Source: an uncultured Cocleimonas sp.
Lineage (GTDB): Bacteria; Pseudomonadota; Gammaproteobacteria; Thiotrichales; Thiotrichaceae
NCBI GenBank assembly: GCA_938041705.1
Contig: CALISP010000285.1
Coordinates: 1-10,284, forward strand
Reading direction: 5' to 3'
Length of the DNA: 10,284 nt
The translations under genes were made by a program, and so were the position numbers. Every line of letters starts with the position of its first letter. Positions within the stretch are counted from its first letter, which is position 1. Below the pieces are notes generated by a model, which was given only the letters and a program-made list of their open reading frames with translations, had not been told where the DNA came from and ran no database searches. Below, piece by piece: positions 1 to 6,950 of this stretch.

Positions 1-696
1 ATTCATATTACCTTTAGCATCACGATTAAACTGCATGAATACTAAATTCCAAATTTCAATGAATCTATCACCGTCTTCTTCGGCTGTGCCTGGAGGGCCA
101 CCCCAAATATGTTCACCATGATCGTAGAAAATTTCACTACAAGGACCGCAAGGTCCGGTATCACCCATTGCCCAGAAATTATCACTTTCGTACTTCTTAC
201 CCGGCTTATCACCGATACGGCTTATTCTATCTGCAGGGAAACCAATTTTATCTATCCAAATATTAGCGGCTTCATCATCGTCTGCATAAACAGTGATCCA
301 TAATTTTTCTTTTGGAAGTTTTAGTACTTCAGTCAGGTACTCCCACGCATACTCGATAGCTTTTTCTTTAAAATAATCACCAAAACTAAAATTACCCATC
401 ATTTCAAAAAAAGTATGATGACGTGCGGTGTAACCTACATTTTCTAGATCATTATGTTTTCCACCTGCTCTTACACAGCGCTGTGATGTTGTTGCACGTG
501 AATACTTTCTTTTGTCTTCACCAAGAAAAACATCTTTAAATTGAACCATACCAGCGTTCGTAAATAATAAAGTTTTATCATTGCCTGGTATTAAAGAGCT
601 AGAAGCTACTATCTGATGTTCTTTTTGTTCAAAAAACCCAAGAAAGCTCTGCCTAATTTCAGCAGTACTCATTAATTTATCTGTATTTGAAGACAT
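1..696 (-). CDS. alaS: Alanyl-tRNA synthetase, N-terminal 232 codons (cut by window edge)
   Basis: AlaS charges tRNA-Ala with alanine in the cytoplasm; this part covers most of the class II aminoacylation domain. The reading frame is open from an ATG at 696 to base 1, giving 232 residues of a protein that is usually about 870-880 long. Visible landmarks are STAEIRQSF near residue 10, TNAGMVQFKDVFLG at about 46-59, QRCVRAGGKHNDLENVG at about 72-88, the motif 2 region RHHTFFEMMGNFSFGDYF at 92-109, and GDTGPCGPCSE at 178-188. All closely match E. coli AlaS. The start is slightly uncertain: a second in-frame ATG at 672 (residue 9) would give an N-terminus closer to that of E. coli, and neither start has a good Shine-Dalgarno sequence. 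It lies 134 bases downstream of recX, the usual gammaproteobacterial order. The C-terminal part of the aminoacylation domain, the editing domain and the C-Ala domain lie outside the window. Confidence 0.97.
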   Translation of the reverse strand, partial: MSSNTDKLMSTAEIRQSFLGFFEQKEHQIVASSSLIPGNDKTLLFTNAGMVQFKDVFLGEDKRKYSRATTSQRCVRAGGKHNDLENVGYTARHHTFFEMMGNFSFGDYFKEKAIEYAWEYLTEVLKLPKEKLWITVYADDDEAANIWIDKIGFPADRISRIGDKPGKKYESDNFWAMGDTGPCGPCSEIFYDHGEHIWGGPPGTAEEDGDRFIEIWNLVFMQFNRDAKGNMN

Positions 697-830
697 GTAT
701 AGCTCGATGTTCAATAAAAAGGCTATTGTCTATGTATGGCGGGCGATATTCAAGATAGCTATCGAATTATTATTGTTAATATTAATAAGCAGGTAATTTG
801 AAGAAATTTAACATCCTCTGAAAAATATTA

Positions 831-1295
831 TTATATTACAATGCTGTGTATTACTTCAGCAGAAAACCCACGGGTGGATAAGAATCTCATACGTTTTGTC
901 TTTTCTTTGTAATCGACAGATTTAGATTTACCAAATTTCTTTTCTAATTGCTGTAAACCAAGATCAAACCAATTGAAGTCTGAATTTACTAAAGCCACAT
1001 CAATTAAGCTCTTTTGGATACCACGAACGTATAACTCGCTAGATATTTTTACAGAACCTTGTCCTTTTGATACTCGGTATCTAATAAAACTTTCTGTAAA
1101 ACGTTGTTCATTCAAATAATTACTTTCTTCAAGTTCATTCAATAGTTTATCAATATCAACGCCTTCTACATATTCTTTTTTTTGGAGCTTTTGGTAAAGT
1201 TCTTTGCGTGAATGCTCTCGCATTGCGAGTGAATAGATTGCTGAATTTTTACAGCGGGTATAGTTATCTCTTTTTGTAAATCCCAGTTTACTCAT
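831..1295 (-). CDS. recX: RecX regulatory protein (modulator of RecA)
   Basis: RecX binds the RecA filament in the cytoplasm and limits its extension and activity. The protein has 154 residues from the ATG at 1295, against 166 in E. coli. It shows RecX-family features in order: AIYSLAMREHSRKELYQKL at about residues 19-37 (E. coli has ILAVRDHSEQELRRKL), SNYLNEQRFTESFIRYRVSKGQG at about 58-80, SSELYVRGI at about 85-93, and a C-terminal RMRFLSTRGFSAEVI at about 135-149 matching the RFLLYRGY region. The frame also extends to a GTG at 1322 (163 residues). I prefer the ATG because the conserved part then begins at the usual distance from the N-terminus, but neither start has a clear Shine-Dalgarno sequence. 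The gene follows recA after a terminator hairpin, so it is probably expressed by readthrough or from a weak local promoter. The protein is divergent but the position and motifs agree. Confidence 0.93.
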   Translation of the reverse strand: MSKLGFTKRDNYTRCKNSAIYSLAMREHSRKELYQKLQKKEYVEGVDIDKLLNELEESNYLNEQRFTESFIRYRVSKGQGSVKISSELYVRGIQKSLIDVALVNSDFNWFDLGLQQLEKKFGKSKSVDYKEKTKRMRFLSTRGFSAEVIHSIVI

Positions 1296-1364
1296 GATGA
1301 TTAGGTACTTACGGTAATGCACATATGATATGAATATATGTAACTTTAGTGTTAGTTATCAACC

Positions 1365-1383
1365 GATCAAATTATATTTGATC
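1365..1383. repeat. Perfect 8-bp inverted repeat between recA terminator and recX
   Basis: GATCAAAT (1365-1372) and ATTTGATC (1376-1383) are perfect inverted copies around a three-base centre. It lies just beyond the T-tract of the recA terminator and about 70 bases upstream of the recX start. It could be an operator for recX or a minor second hairpin. No known regulator is assigned; the half-site order is the reverse of an FNR box. Confidence 0.45.
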
Positions 1384-1389
1384 ATATTT

Positions 1390-1457
1390 AAAAAAAGGTC
1401 AAAAGGTGGGGGGGGTGTCTTTAAAAATGAATGGGGGATACTTCCCCACCTTTGACC
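1390..1457 (-). terminator. Rho-independent terminator of recA, between recA and recX
   Basis: Read on the minus strand, a long stem pairs 1457-1437 (GGTCAAAGGTGGGG then AAGTATC) with 1419-1397 (GACACCCC, further C's, then ACCTTTTGACC), with one or two bulges and a few G-U pairs. The loop is 1436-1420. The stem is followed at once by seven T's (1396-1390). This is a classical intrinsic terminator about 80 bases after the recA stop. E. coli recA and recX are also separated by a terminator that lets a minority of transcripts through, so the same control of RecX level is inferred here. The distal arm carries GACACCCCCC, shared with two other sites in this window. Confidence 0.85.
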
Positions 1458-1539
1458 AAAGGGAACTGCTTAATTAATAAAATCTGATTTAGTCTTATTT
1501 ATGTAACCTAATATTACTTTCTGACTAGCAATTTTGATT

Positions 1540-2598
1540 TTATTTAACTTCTATTTCTTCGTTATCATCTGATGCTTCTTTTTTTTCTGCTGCTGCTATA
1601 GCTTCCTTTGAAGGCAATAGCTTTTCACGAATCAATTTTTCTATTTCTTCAGCTATTTCAGGATGCTCTTTTAAATAAATACCTGAATTTTCTTTACCTT
1701 GGCCAATTTTCTCACTTTTGTAGCTATACCAAGCACCTGCTTTATTAACAATACCTTCTTGCACACCAAGATCTATTAATTCACCAACATGCGATACGCC
1801 TTCGCCATATTTAATTTCAAACTCTGCTTGTTTAAATGGAGGCGCCATTTTATTTTTAACAACTTTTACACGAGTACTGTTACCAATAATTTCATCGCCT
1901 TTTTTAACAGCACCAATACGACGTATATCTAAACGCACTGACGCATAAAACTTAAGTGCATTACCACCTGTCGTAGTCTCTGGACTTCCAAACATAACAC
2001 CAATCTTCATTCTGATTTGATTGATGAAAATAACCATAGTGTTTGATCGTTTGATATTTGCTGTCAGTTTACGCAATGCTTGTGACATTAATCGAGCTTG
2101 TAAACCCATGTGTGAGTCGCCCATATCACCTTCGATTTCAGCTTTTGGTGTCAATGCTGCAACAGAGTCGATAACTACAAGGTCAACGCCACCAGAGCGA
2201 ACCAACATATCGGTAACCTCTAGTGCTTGTTCGCCAGTATCTGGTTGAGAGATTAATAATTCTTCAATATTAACACCAAGCTTTTTTGCATAACCAGGAT
2301 CAAGCGCATGCTCTGCATCTATAAAAGCTGCAGTGCCTCCAAGTTTTTGACATTCTGCAATTGCGTGTAATGTCATGGTAGTTTTACCTGATGACTCTGG
2401 ACCATATATTTCTATAACACGCCCTCTAGGCAAACCACCTATTCCAAGAGCAACATCCAAAGTAATTGATCCTGTAGAAATTACTTCAATATTCCTTGCA
2501 GCAGCAGAATCACCCATACGCATTACAGTGCCTTTACCATATTGTCTTTCAATTTGACCTAAGGCTGCTGCTAGTGCTTGCTTTCGTTTCTCATCCAT
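1540..2598 (-). CDS. recA: Recombinase A (RecA)
   Basis: RecA is the ATP-dependent strand-exchange protein of homologous recombination and the co-protease that triggers LexA self-cleavage in the SOS response. The 352-residue protein has the normal full length and is collinear with E. coli RecA. Visible parts are the N-terminal oligomerisation helix (MDEKRKQALAAALGQIERQY), Walker A GPESSGKT at 66-73, Walker B LVVIDSVAAL at 140-149, loop L1 around 157-164 (EGDMGDSH), the L2 region FINQIRMKIGVMFGSPETTT at 191-210, and an acidic C-terminal tail (ASDDNEEIEVK). A serine replaces the E. coli asparagine in FGNPETTTGG. The ATG at 2598 is preceded by a weak GGGAA (2607-2611) eight bases upstream. A terminator hairpin follows the gene, and a possible operator pair lies at 2635-2661. 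All key residues are intact. Confidence 0.99.
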   Translation of the reverse strand: MDEKRKQALAAALGQIERQYGKGTVMRMGDSAAARNIEVISTGSITLDVALGIGGLPRGRVIEIYGPESSGKTTMTLHAIAECQKLGGTAAFIDAEHALDPGYAKKLGVNIEELLISQPDTGEQALEVTDMLVRSGGVDLVVIDSVAALTPKAEIEGDMGDSHMGLQARLMSQALRKLTANIKRSNTMVIFINQIRMKIGVMFGSPETTTGGNALKFYASVRLDIRRIGAVKKGDEIIGNSTRVKVVKNKMAPPFKQAEFEIKYGEGVSHVGELIDLGVQEGIVNKAGAWYSYKSEKIGQGKENSGIYLKEHPEIAEEIEKLIREKLLPSKEAIAAAEKKEASDDNEEIEVK

Positions 2599-2634
2599 TT
2601 TTCTATTTCCCGTATTACTTTATTATTTAATTTT

Positions 2635-2661
2635 TACTCAGTATCATTTTTGTACTAAGTA
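2635..2661 (-). promoter_or_regulatory. Paired TACTnAGTA palindromes upstream of recA (candidate operator)
   Basis: Two nine-base palindromes, TACTCAGTA (2635-2643) and TACTAAGTA (2653-2661), have centres 18 bases apart, and the whole 27-base block is itself a near-perfect inverted repeat. It ends 36 bases upstream of the recA start, where an SOS operator would be expected. No CTGT-N8-ACAG box of the E. coli type was seen here. The inner halves read TTAGTA - N9 - TACTGA on the minus strand and resemble the TTAG/TACTA-type LexA site described in Xanthomonadaceae, but with different spacing. The arrangement is seen in the sequence; LexA binding is inferred. Confidence 0.45.
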
Positions 2662-2711
2662 TTTCGTTGTTTGTTCTATGATAACCAAAAAAGAGAACAA
2701 AAAGCAAACAA

Positions 2712-3191
2712 TTATTTTTCACTAATAATTTTATCAATTTCTATTAAGGCGAAATCTACTGCTAATTTTCTAATTTTGTCACGATCCCCGTCAAATACTT
2801 TTGTCAAAGCATATGGCGTTTTTCCTCTTTCTAAAAAGCCAAAACAAACCATACCAACTGGCTTCTCTTCTGTGCCTCCATCCGGACCCGCGACGCCACT
2901 AATTGAGACGGCAATATCAGCTAAAGAGTTTGTCAAAACCCCTACTACCATTTCTTTTACAACATTCTCACTTACAGCCCCATAACCTTCTATCGTATTT
3001 TTTTGTACGCCTAACATGTGTTGTTTAGAATGATTACTATAGGTAACGAAACCACAATCAAAAATAGTAGAACTACCTTTTAAATCAGTTATTTGCTTTG
3101 CCAACCAACCACCTGTGCAAGACTCGGCGGATGATAAAGATAAATTTCTTTGATGAAGTTTTTTTGAAACTTTTTGGAGAATGTCTGTCAT
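2712..3191 (-). CDS. pncC: Nicotinamide-nucleotide amidohydrolase PncC (CinA C-terminal domain protein)
   Basis: PncC deamidates nicotinamide mononucleotide to nicotinate mononucleotide plus ammonia, recycling the NMN released by NAD-dependent DNA ligase back into NAD synthesis. The protein is 159 residues, the usual length for stand-alone CinA C-terminal proteins. It has the family signatures SSAESCTGGWLA at 20-31, FVTYSNHSKQHMLGV at 48-62, and SGVAGPDGGTEEKPVG at about 98-113. Ser24, Tyr51 and Lys56 are spaced as the reported catalytic Ser31, Tyr58 and Lys63 of PncC homologues, offset by seven. The N-terminal MoaB-like CinA domain is absent. The ATG at 3191 lacks an obvious Shine-Dalgarno sequence. 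The gene lies 113 bases upstream of recA on the same strand, as in E. coli (formerly ygaD), with no terminator seen between them, so some readthrough into recA is possible. Confidence 0.95.
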   Translation of the reverse strand: MTDILQKVSKKLHQRNLSLSSAESCTGGWLAKQITDLKGSSTIFDCGFVTYSNHSKQHMLGVQKNTIEGYGAVSENVVKEMVVGVLTNSLADIAVSISGVAGPDGGTEEKPVGMVCFGFLERGKTPYALTKVFDGDRDKIRKLAVDFALIEIDKIISEK

Positions 3192-3226
3192 AGGGTTAAA
3201 TAATTTAATTTAAAAATAATTATAAA

Positions 3227-3255
3227 AATTAAGCATGGGAAGAATAATTAAGCAT
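3227..3255. repeat. 10-bp direct repeat in the pncC / DUF1800 divergent intergenic region
   Basis: AATTAAGCAT occurs at 3227-3236 and again at 3246-3255, with starts 19 bases apart, roughly two helical turns. The 174-base AT-rich gap (3192-3365) must hold promoters for pncC leftward and the lipoprotein operon rightward. A second short direct repeat, ATCAATT at 3285-3291 and 3295-3301, has starts ten bases apart. These could be binding sites, but chance repeats are common in such AT-rich DNA. I could not pick a convincing sigma-70 promoter in this gap. Confidence 0.35.
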
Positions 3256-3351
3256 TTGTATAGTTCATGAATGAATTTTTTAGAATCAATTATGATCAAT
3301 TGCTGCCCCATAAATCTAGCTTCAAGAGTATGTTTTAAAACGTACAAAATT

Positions 3352-3358
3352 AAGAGGA
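3352..3358 (+). promoter_or_regulatory. Ribosome binding site of the DUF1800 lipoprotein gene
   Basis: AAGAGGA stands seven bases before the ATG at 3366, a good Shine-Dalgarno match. It fixes the start, which also gives a proper lipoprotein signal peptide. Confidence 0.8.
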
Positions 3359-3365
3359 TAGTAGC

Positions 3366-5360
3366 ATGGCTCTAATAATCAAAATAGCAGTTCTCTCAAT
3401 GTCCATATTAGTACTGAGTGCTTGCGGCGGAGGTGGGACTAATACAGATAATGGAGAGACTCCTGACCCAGAAACACCGTTAACTGCAACAGACAATCCT
3501 ACTCCAGAACCTGATGTTTCTACTCCTGAGACTGACCCTCCTACAAGTGAACCTGAAGTTACAACACCTGAACCTACTGAACCTGAAGTTACAATTCCAG
3601 AGCCAGAGCCAGAAACACCAACAACAGAACCGGAAACTACGATACCTGAACCTGAAGTTACAACTCCTGATCCTGTAATTCCGCCACCGAGCTCAGGGGC
3701 TGTACTTGTAAAAAATCAAGCGCAAGCCGCTTTATTTCTTAATCGAGCTACTTTTGGTCCAACAGAAAATGACATCAATAATTTACTTTCTAAATCTACT
3801 TATGAGAATTGGGTAATAGAACAATTTAATACAACTACTACATATCATCTGCCCGATGTTAAAAACCTCGGAAGAAGAATGTGTGCAAATATTAATGATG
3901 ATGGAAGTGCTAGGATCGATTCATGGGAATATAGATTCCCACGTCATCATGTTTGGTGGGAAGCTGCGACAAAAGCTAATGATCAATTAAGACAACGAAT
4001 TGCCTTAGCATTAAGTGAAATATTGGTTGTTTCAGACTCCGATGGACTTGGCCTAAGTCAATATCACCTTGCCGTTACTAGTTATTACGATGTATTAGTT
4101 AAACACGCATTTGGAAATTATAGAGACCTACTAGAAGATGTCGCTTTGCACCCAGCAATGGGAGATTTTTTAAGCATGAGCCGCAATCAAAAAGAAAATA
4201 CCGAAGGCACAATTCGCCCAGATGAAAACTTTGCACGTGAAAACTTACAATTATTCACTATCGGTGTACATGAACTAAATGTAGATGGCACAAAGAAACG
4301 AGATGGTAATAACAATTTCATCCCAACCTATGATCAAAAAACCATTGAGGAGTTTGCGAAAGTTTTTACTGGCTGGAGTTATGCTGATAAAGATTGGAAA
4401 GAATGGCCTGGAGAAGCAAACCGCTTAGTACCTTTAAAAGCATTTGAGGAATACCATGATACCTCAGCTAAAACATTATTAAATGGTGAAATAAGTCCAA
4501 GTGGCCAAAGCGCACAAGAAGATTTGGAATTTGCTTTAGACAATATATTTAAACACCCTAATATTGCTCCTTATATTAGTAAGCAATTAATCCAACGTTT
4601 AGTAACAAGTAATCCAACTCCTCAATATGTCGCAAGGGTTGCAGAAAAATTTAACAACAATGGTAATGGTATAAAAGGCGACATGAAAGCTGTTGTGAGT
4701 GCCATTTTATTAGATGAAGAAGCTCTCGCAGAAAACAAACCTGATAACTTTGGAAAATTGCGCGAACCAATGTTACGCATGAGTCATTTATGGCGCGTTT
4801 TCAATATGAAGACTTCACTACGTATTGGGCATTATTGGGACTCTGACAAAAGATGTGGTTATGGCGCGTATCCTTCGTATAATTTTTACTCAAGCCTTCC
4901 AAATTTCAATAAAGACTTAGGTCAAGGCCCTTTACAAGCACGCTCAGTATTTAACTTTTTCAGGCCCGATTTTTCACCAACTGGATTATTGAATGATAAT
5001 GGCATAGCTGCACCAGAATTTCAGATTATCAATGAAAACACCATGGTCAGTGCAACAAATTTATATTATAAATTAATTGAAAAATTCAGTACCGATCAAG
5101 GCTTTACTCCTGCATTAGAAAAACATTCAGAGTTTGATATGCGAGACATCACCAATCTGGCAGAAAACACAGATAACCTCCTCGATTATTTAAACTTAGT
5201 ATTACTCAATAAAGAAATGAGTAGTTCACTAAGAACTATTTTAGCAGAACACTTAAATGCCGCTGATATTTTCAATGATGATCGTGAGGGGCAGTTTCAA
5301 AAAGCACGAGAAGCAGTTATGTTAATTATTGGTTCTCCTGAATACCTAATCCAACGATAA
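3366..5360 (+). CDS. DUF1800 family lipoprotein, function unknown
   Basis: This is a 664-residue exported lipoprotein. The signal peptide ends in the lipobox LSAC (17-20), followed by GGGG; with no Asp at position +2, outer-membrane sorting is the default expectation. Residues about 30-108 form a Pro/Glu/Thr/Asp-rich linker of TPEP-like units. The DUF1800 domain runs from about 118 to the end: AALFLNRATFGPTENDI (121-137), RQRIALALSEILVVS (209-223), the hallmark RPDENFARENLQLFTIG (284-300), FTGWSY (334-339), KLREPMLRMSHLWR (464-477), SVFNFFRPDFSPTG (527-540) and a terminal IIGSPEYLIQR. The mature part has only two other cysteines, 173 and 497, which could form a disulfide. The stop lies 25 bases before the DUF1501 start, so the two are almost certainly one operon. 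DUF1800 and DUF1501 genes are commonly adjacent in bacteria; no biochemical activity is established to my knowledge. The family call is secure, the function is not. Confidence 0.93.
   Translation: MALIIKIAVLSMSILVLSACGGGGTNTDNGETPDPETPLTATDNPTPEPDVSTPETDPPTSEPEVTTPEPTEPEVTIPEPEPETPTTEPETTIPEPEVTTPDPVIPPPSSGAVLVKNQAQAALFLNRATFGPTENDINNLLSKSTYENWVIEQFNTTTTYHLPDVKNLGRRMCANINDDGSARIDSWEYRFPRHHVWWEAATKANDQLRQRIALALSEILVVSDSDGLGLSQYHLAVTSYYDVLVKHAFGNYRDLLEDVALHPAMGDFLSMSRNQKENTEGTIRPDENFARENLQLFTIGVHELNVDGTKKRDGNNNFIPTYDQKTIEEFAKVFTGWSYADKDWKEWPGEANRLVPLKAFEEYHDTSAKTLLNGEISPSGQSAQEDLEFALDNIFKHPNIAPYISKQLIQRLVTSNPTPQYVARVAEKFNNNGNGIKGDMKAVVSAILLDEEALAENKPDNFGKLREPMLRMSHLWRVFNMKTSLRIGHYWDSDKRCGYGAYPSYNFYSSLPNFNKDLGQGPLQARSVFNFFRPDFSPTGLLNDNGIAAPEFQIINENTMVSATNLYYKLIEKFSTDQGFTPALEKHSEFDMRDITNLAENTDNLLDYLNLVLLNKEMSSSLRTILAEHLNAADIFNDDREGQFQKAREAVMLIIGSPEYLIQR
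3551..3663 (+). repeat. Three in-frame copies of a 14-bp repeat in the lipoprotein linker
   Basis: ACCTGAAGTTACAA occurs at 3551-3564, 3581-3594 and 3650-3663, within a longer stretch of degenerate TPEPEVT coding units. Offsets of 30 and 69 bases keep the frame, so slippage or recombination between copies would change linker length without breaking the gene. Confidence 0.8.
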
Positions 5361-5372
5361 GAAAATAACCAA

Positions 5373-5380
5373 AGAGGTGA
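5373..5380 (+). promoter_or_regulatory. Ribosome binding site that decides the DUF1501 start
   Basis: AGAGGTGA is a strong Shine-Dalgarno sequence five bases before the ATG at 5386. The in-frame GTG at 5377-5379 lies inside it and is therefore unlikely to be the start. Confidence 0.85.
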
Positions 5381-5385
5381 ATAAT

Positions 5386-6777
5386 ATGAACAAAGTACAA
5401 TTACAATCTCGACGTCATTTTCTAAAAAAATTAGCGTTAGGTGTTGGCTCGGCATCACTATTAGCAACGCAATCAAAATTACAATTGATGCAATCTGCAA
5501 TGGCAATGAGTACTGATTACAGTGGTTTTACTGATCATAAATCATTAGTTTGTGTCTTTTTATTTGGAGGTAATGATTCATATAATATGCTCGTTCCTTA
5601 TGAGCAAGCGGCATACAATCAATATAAATCAGTGCGTTCAAATTTAGCTATTAACCGTGAATCATTATTACCTTTAAGCGGCAACCAATATGCCTTGCAT
5701 CCTTCGATGCCTGACCTTCAAATGCTATTCAATCAAGATAATCTTGCCGTTATGGGAAATGTAGGATCGTTAATACAACCGACTACTCGTAACAATTACC
5801 AAAATGAAAATATCCCATTGCCTGCAGATTTATTCTCACACAACCATCAGCAAGAATTTTGGGAAACCGGAACTACAGCAACTGGTAGTACTCATCCACC
5901 TGGGTGGGGTGGTAGAATGATGGATATGTTAATAACGGCTAATGCCGATCAGAGCAGCCCTGCTTTATTTAGTCTATCGAGGAATAGCGTTTGGCAAAGA
6001 GGTGAAAAGCCTTTAGATTTTGTTCTCAATCCAAACTCAGGAGTTGAACAGATAAAAGCATTTGAAAATAAGGACTGGCCTCGTTATAAAAATAGTCGTA
6101 TCGCTGCATGGCAAAAAATATTACAGCAAGGCTCGCCTTCATTGCTCAATCAACAATTAAGTAATACTTATATACGAACCAACGAACGTATAAGCAATCT
6201 AGTTGAGCAATATGCCATCGCACCTGAAATTACGACTGTATTTCCTGGCGAAGGTGGTTTTGGCAAACAACTATCAACTGTAGCAAAAATGATTTCAATA
6301 CGTGAGAACTTAGGCATGAAACGCCAAATATTCTTTGTTGGCATCGGAGGCTGGGACACTCATGGAAATCAATTAAATGACCATGCAGAAAGACTCAGCA
6401 CACTAAATGCGGGTATGAGTAGCTTTTATAAAGCCACTGAAGAACTTGGCATTGAAGACAGTGTGACAACATTTACTGCAAGTGAATTTGGCCGTACTTT
6501 AAGTATTAATGGTGACGGTACTGACCATGCATGGGCAGGACATCACATGGTTATGGGTGGTGCTGTTGATGGAGGAAAAATACACGGCGAAATGCCACAA
6601 TTAATTTTAGATGGGCCTGATGATGCACAAGATACTGGTCGTTTAATACCTAAATATGGCATTGATCAATACGGGGCGACCCTTGGTAAATGGATGGGAA
6701 TGACAGATAGCGACCTACTTGAAATTTTTCCTAACTTAAGCAACTTTAACACTGGTGACTTGGGCTTCATGATCTAA
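5386..6777 (+). CDS. DUF1501 family protein with Tat signal peptide, function unknown
   Basis: The 463-residue protein begins with a twin-arginine signal, SRRHFLKKLALG at 8-19, with likely cleavage near AMA (38-40), so it should be exported folded, possibly with a bound metal. The DUF1501 domain follows: SLVCVFLFGGNDSYNMLVPY (53-72), YALHPSMPDL (102-111), DLFSHNHQQEFWETG (148-162), GWGGRMMD (173-180), FFVGIGGWDTHGNQ (316-329), SEFGRTLSINGDGTDHAWAGHH (366-387, with D380, H381, H386 and H387) and GGAVDGGKIHGEMP (391-404). DUF1501 is placed in the alkaline phosphatase-like superfamily, and the conserved Asp/His residues would fit metal ligands; hydrolase activity is inferred, not known. It is translated from a strong ribosome binding site just after the DUF1800 lipoprotein gene and followed by a hairpin, so the pair forms a two-gene operon. 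The likely site of action is the periplasm, next to the outer-membrane-anchored partner. Confidence 0.94.
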   Translation: MNKVQLQSRRHFLKKLALGVGSASLLATQSKLQLMQSAMAMSTDYSGFTDHKSLVCVFLFGGNDSYNMLVPYEQAAYNQYKSVRSNLAINRESLLPLSGNQYALHPSMPDLQMLFNQDNLAVMGNVGSLIQPTTRNNYQNENIPLPADLFSHNHQQEFWETGTTATGSTHPPGWGGRMMDMLITANADQSSPALFSLSRNSVWQRGEKPLDFVLNPNSGVEQIKAFENKDWPRYKNSRIAAWQKILQQGSPSLLNQQLSNTYIRTNERISNLVEQYAIAPEITTVFPGEGGFGKQLSTVAKMISIRENLGMKRQIFFVGIGGWDTHGNQLNDHAERLSTLNAGMSSFYKATEELGIEDSVTTFTASEFGRTLSINGDGTDHAWAGHHMVMGGAVDGGKIHGEMPQLILDGPDDAQDTGRLIPKYGIDQYGATLGKWMGMTDSDLLEIFPNLSNFNTGDLGFMI

Positions 6778-6808
6778 TCATGTATTTGAAAATACTATAA
6801 AAGTAATA

Positions 6809-6859
6809 AAAGTAGGGGGGGTGTCTTTTTTCATAGTTAAAAAGACACCCCCCTACTTT
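6809..6859 (+). terminator. Long G/C-tract hairpin after the DUF1501 gene
   Basis: AAAGTA, seven G's, TGTC and TTTTT (6809-6830) pair with AAAAA, GACA, six C's and TACTTT (6839-6859), with one bulged G and an eight-base loop TCATAGTT. It starts about 30 bases after the DUF1501 stop. The T-run after the stem is short and partly inside it in either direction, so it may work as a bidirectional but imperfect terminator. Both arms carry the GACACCCCCC motif seen at two other sites. Confidence 0.7.
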
Positions 6860-6950
6860 ATGCATGTTTTCAATGCCCTTAACATAACAATAGCTATGTT
6901 TCTCAAAGGCTAATAAAATTAAACTTCTATTGGCTTGATGATTACACTTT

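Noticed and set aside
1365..1383. FNR/CRP-type site upstream of recX
   Set aside because: The half-sites are in the order ATCAA...TTGAT, the reverse of TTGAT-N4-ATCAA, and no other support was seen.
1408..1437. G-quadruplex from the G-runs next to the recA terminator
   Set aside because: There are only two clear G-runs here, and the long complementary C-rich arm favours a hairpin.
3332..3341. GTTTTAAAAC palindrome upstream of the lipoprotein gene as an operator
   Set aside because: A ten-base AT-rich palindrome is expected by chance in this composition, and nothing else supports it.
5377..5385. GTG at 5377 as the DUF1501 start
   Set aside because: It lies inside the Shine-Dalgarno sequence for the ATG at 5386, which also gives a standard Tat signal peptide.
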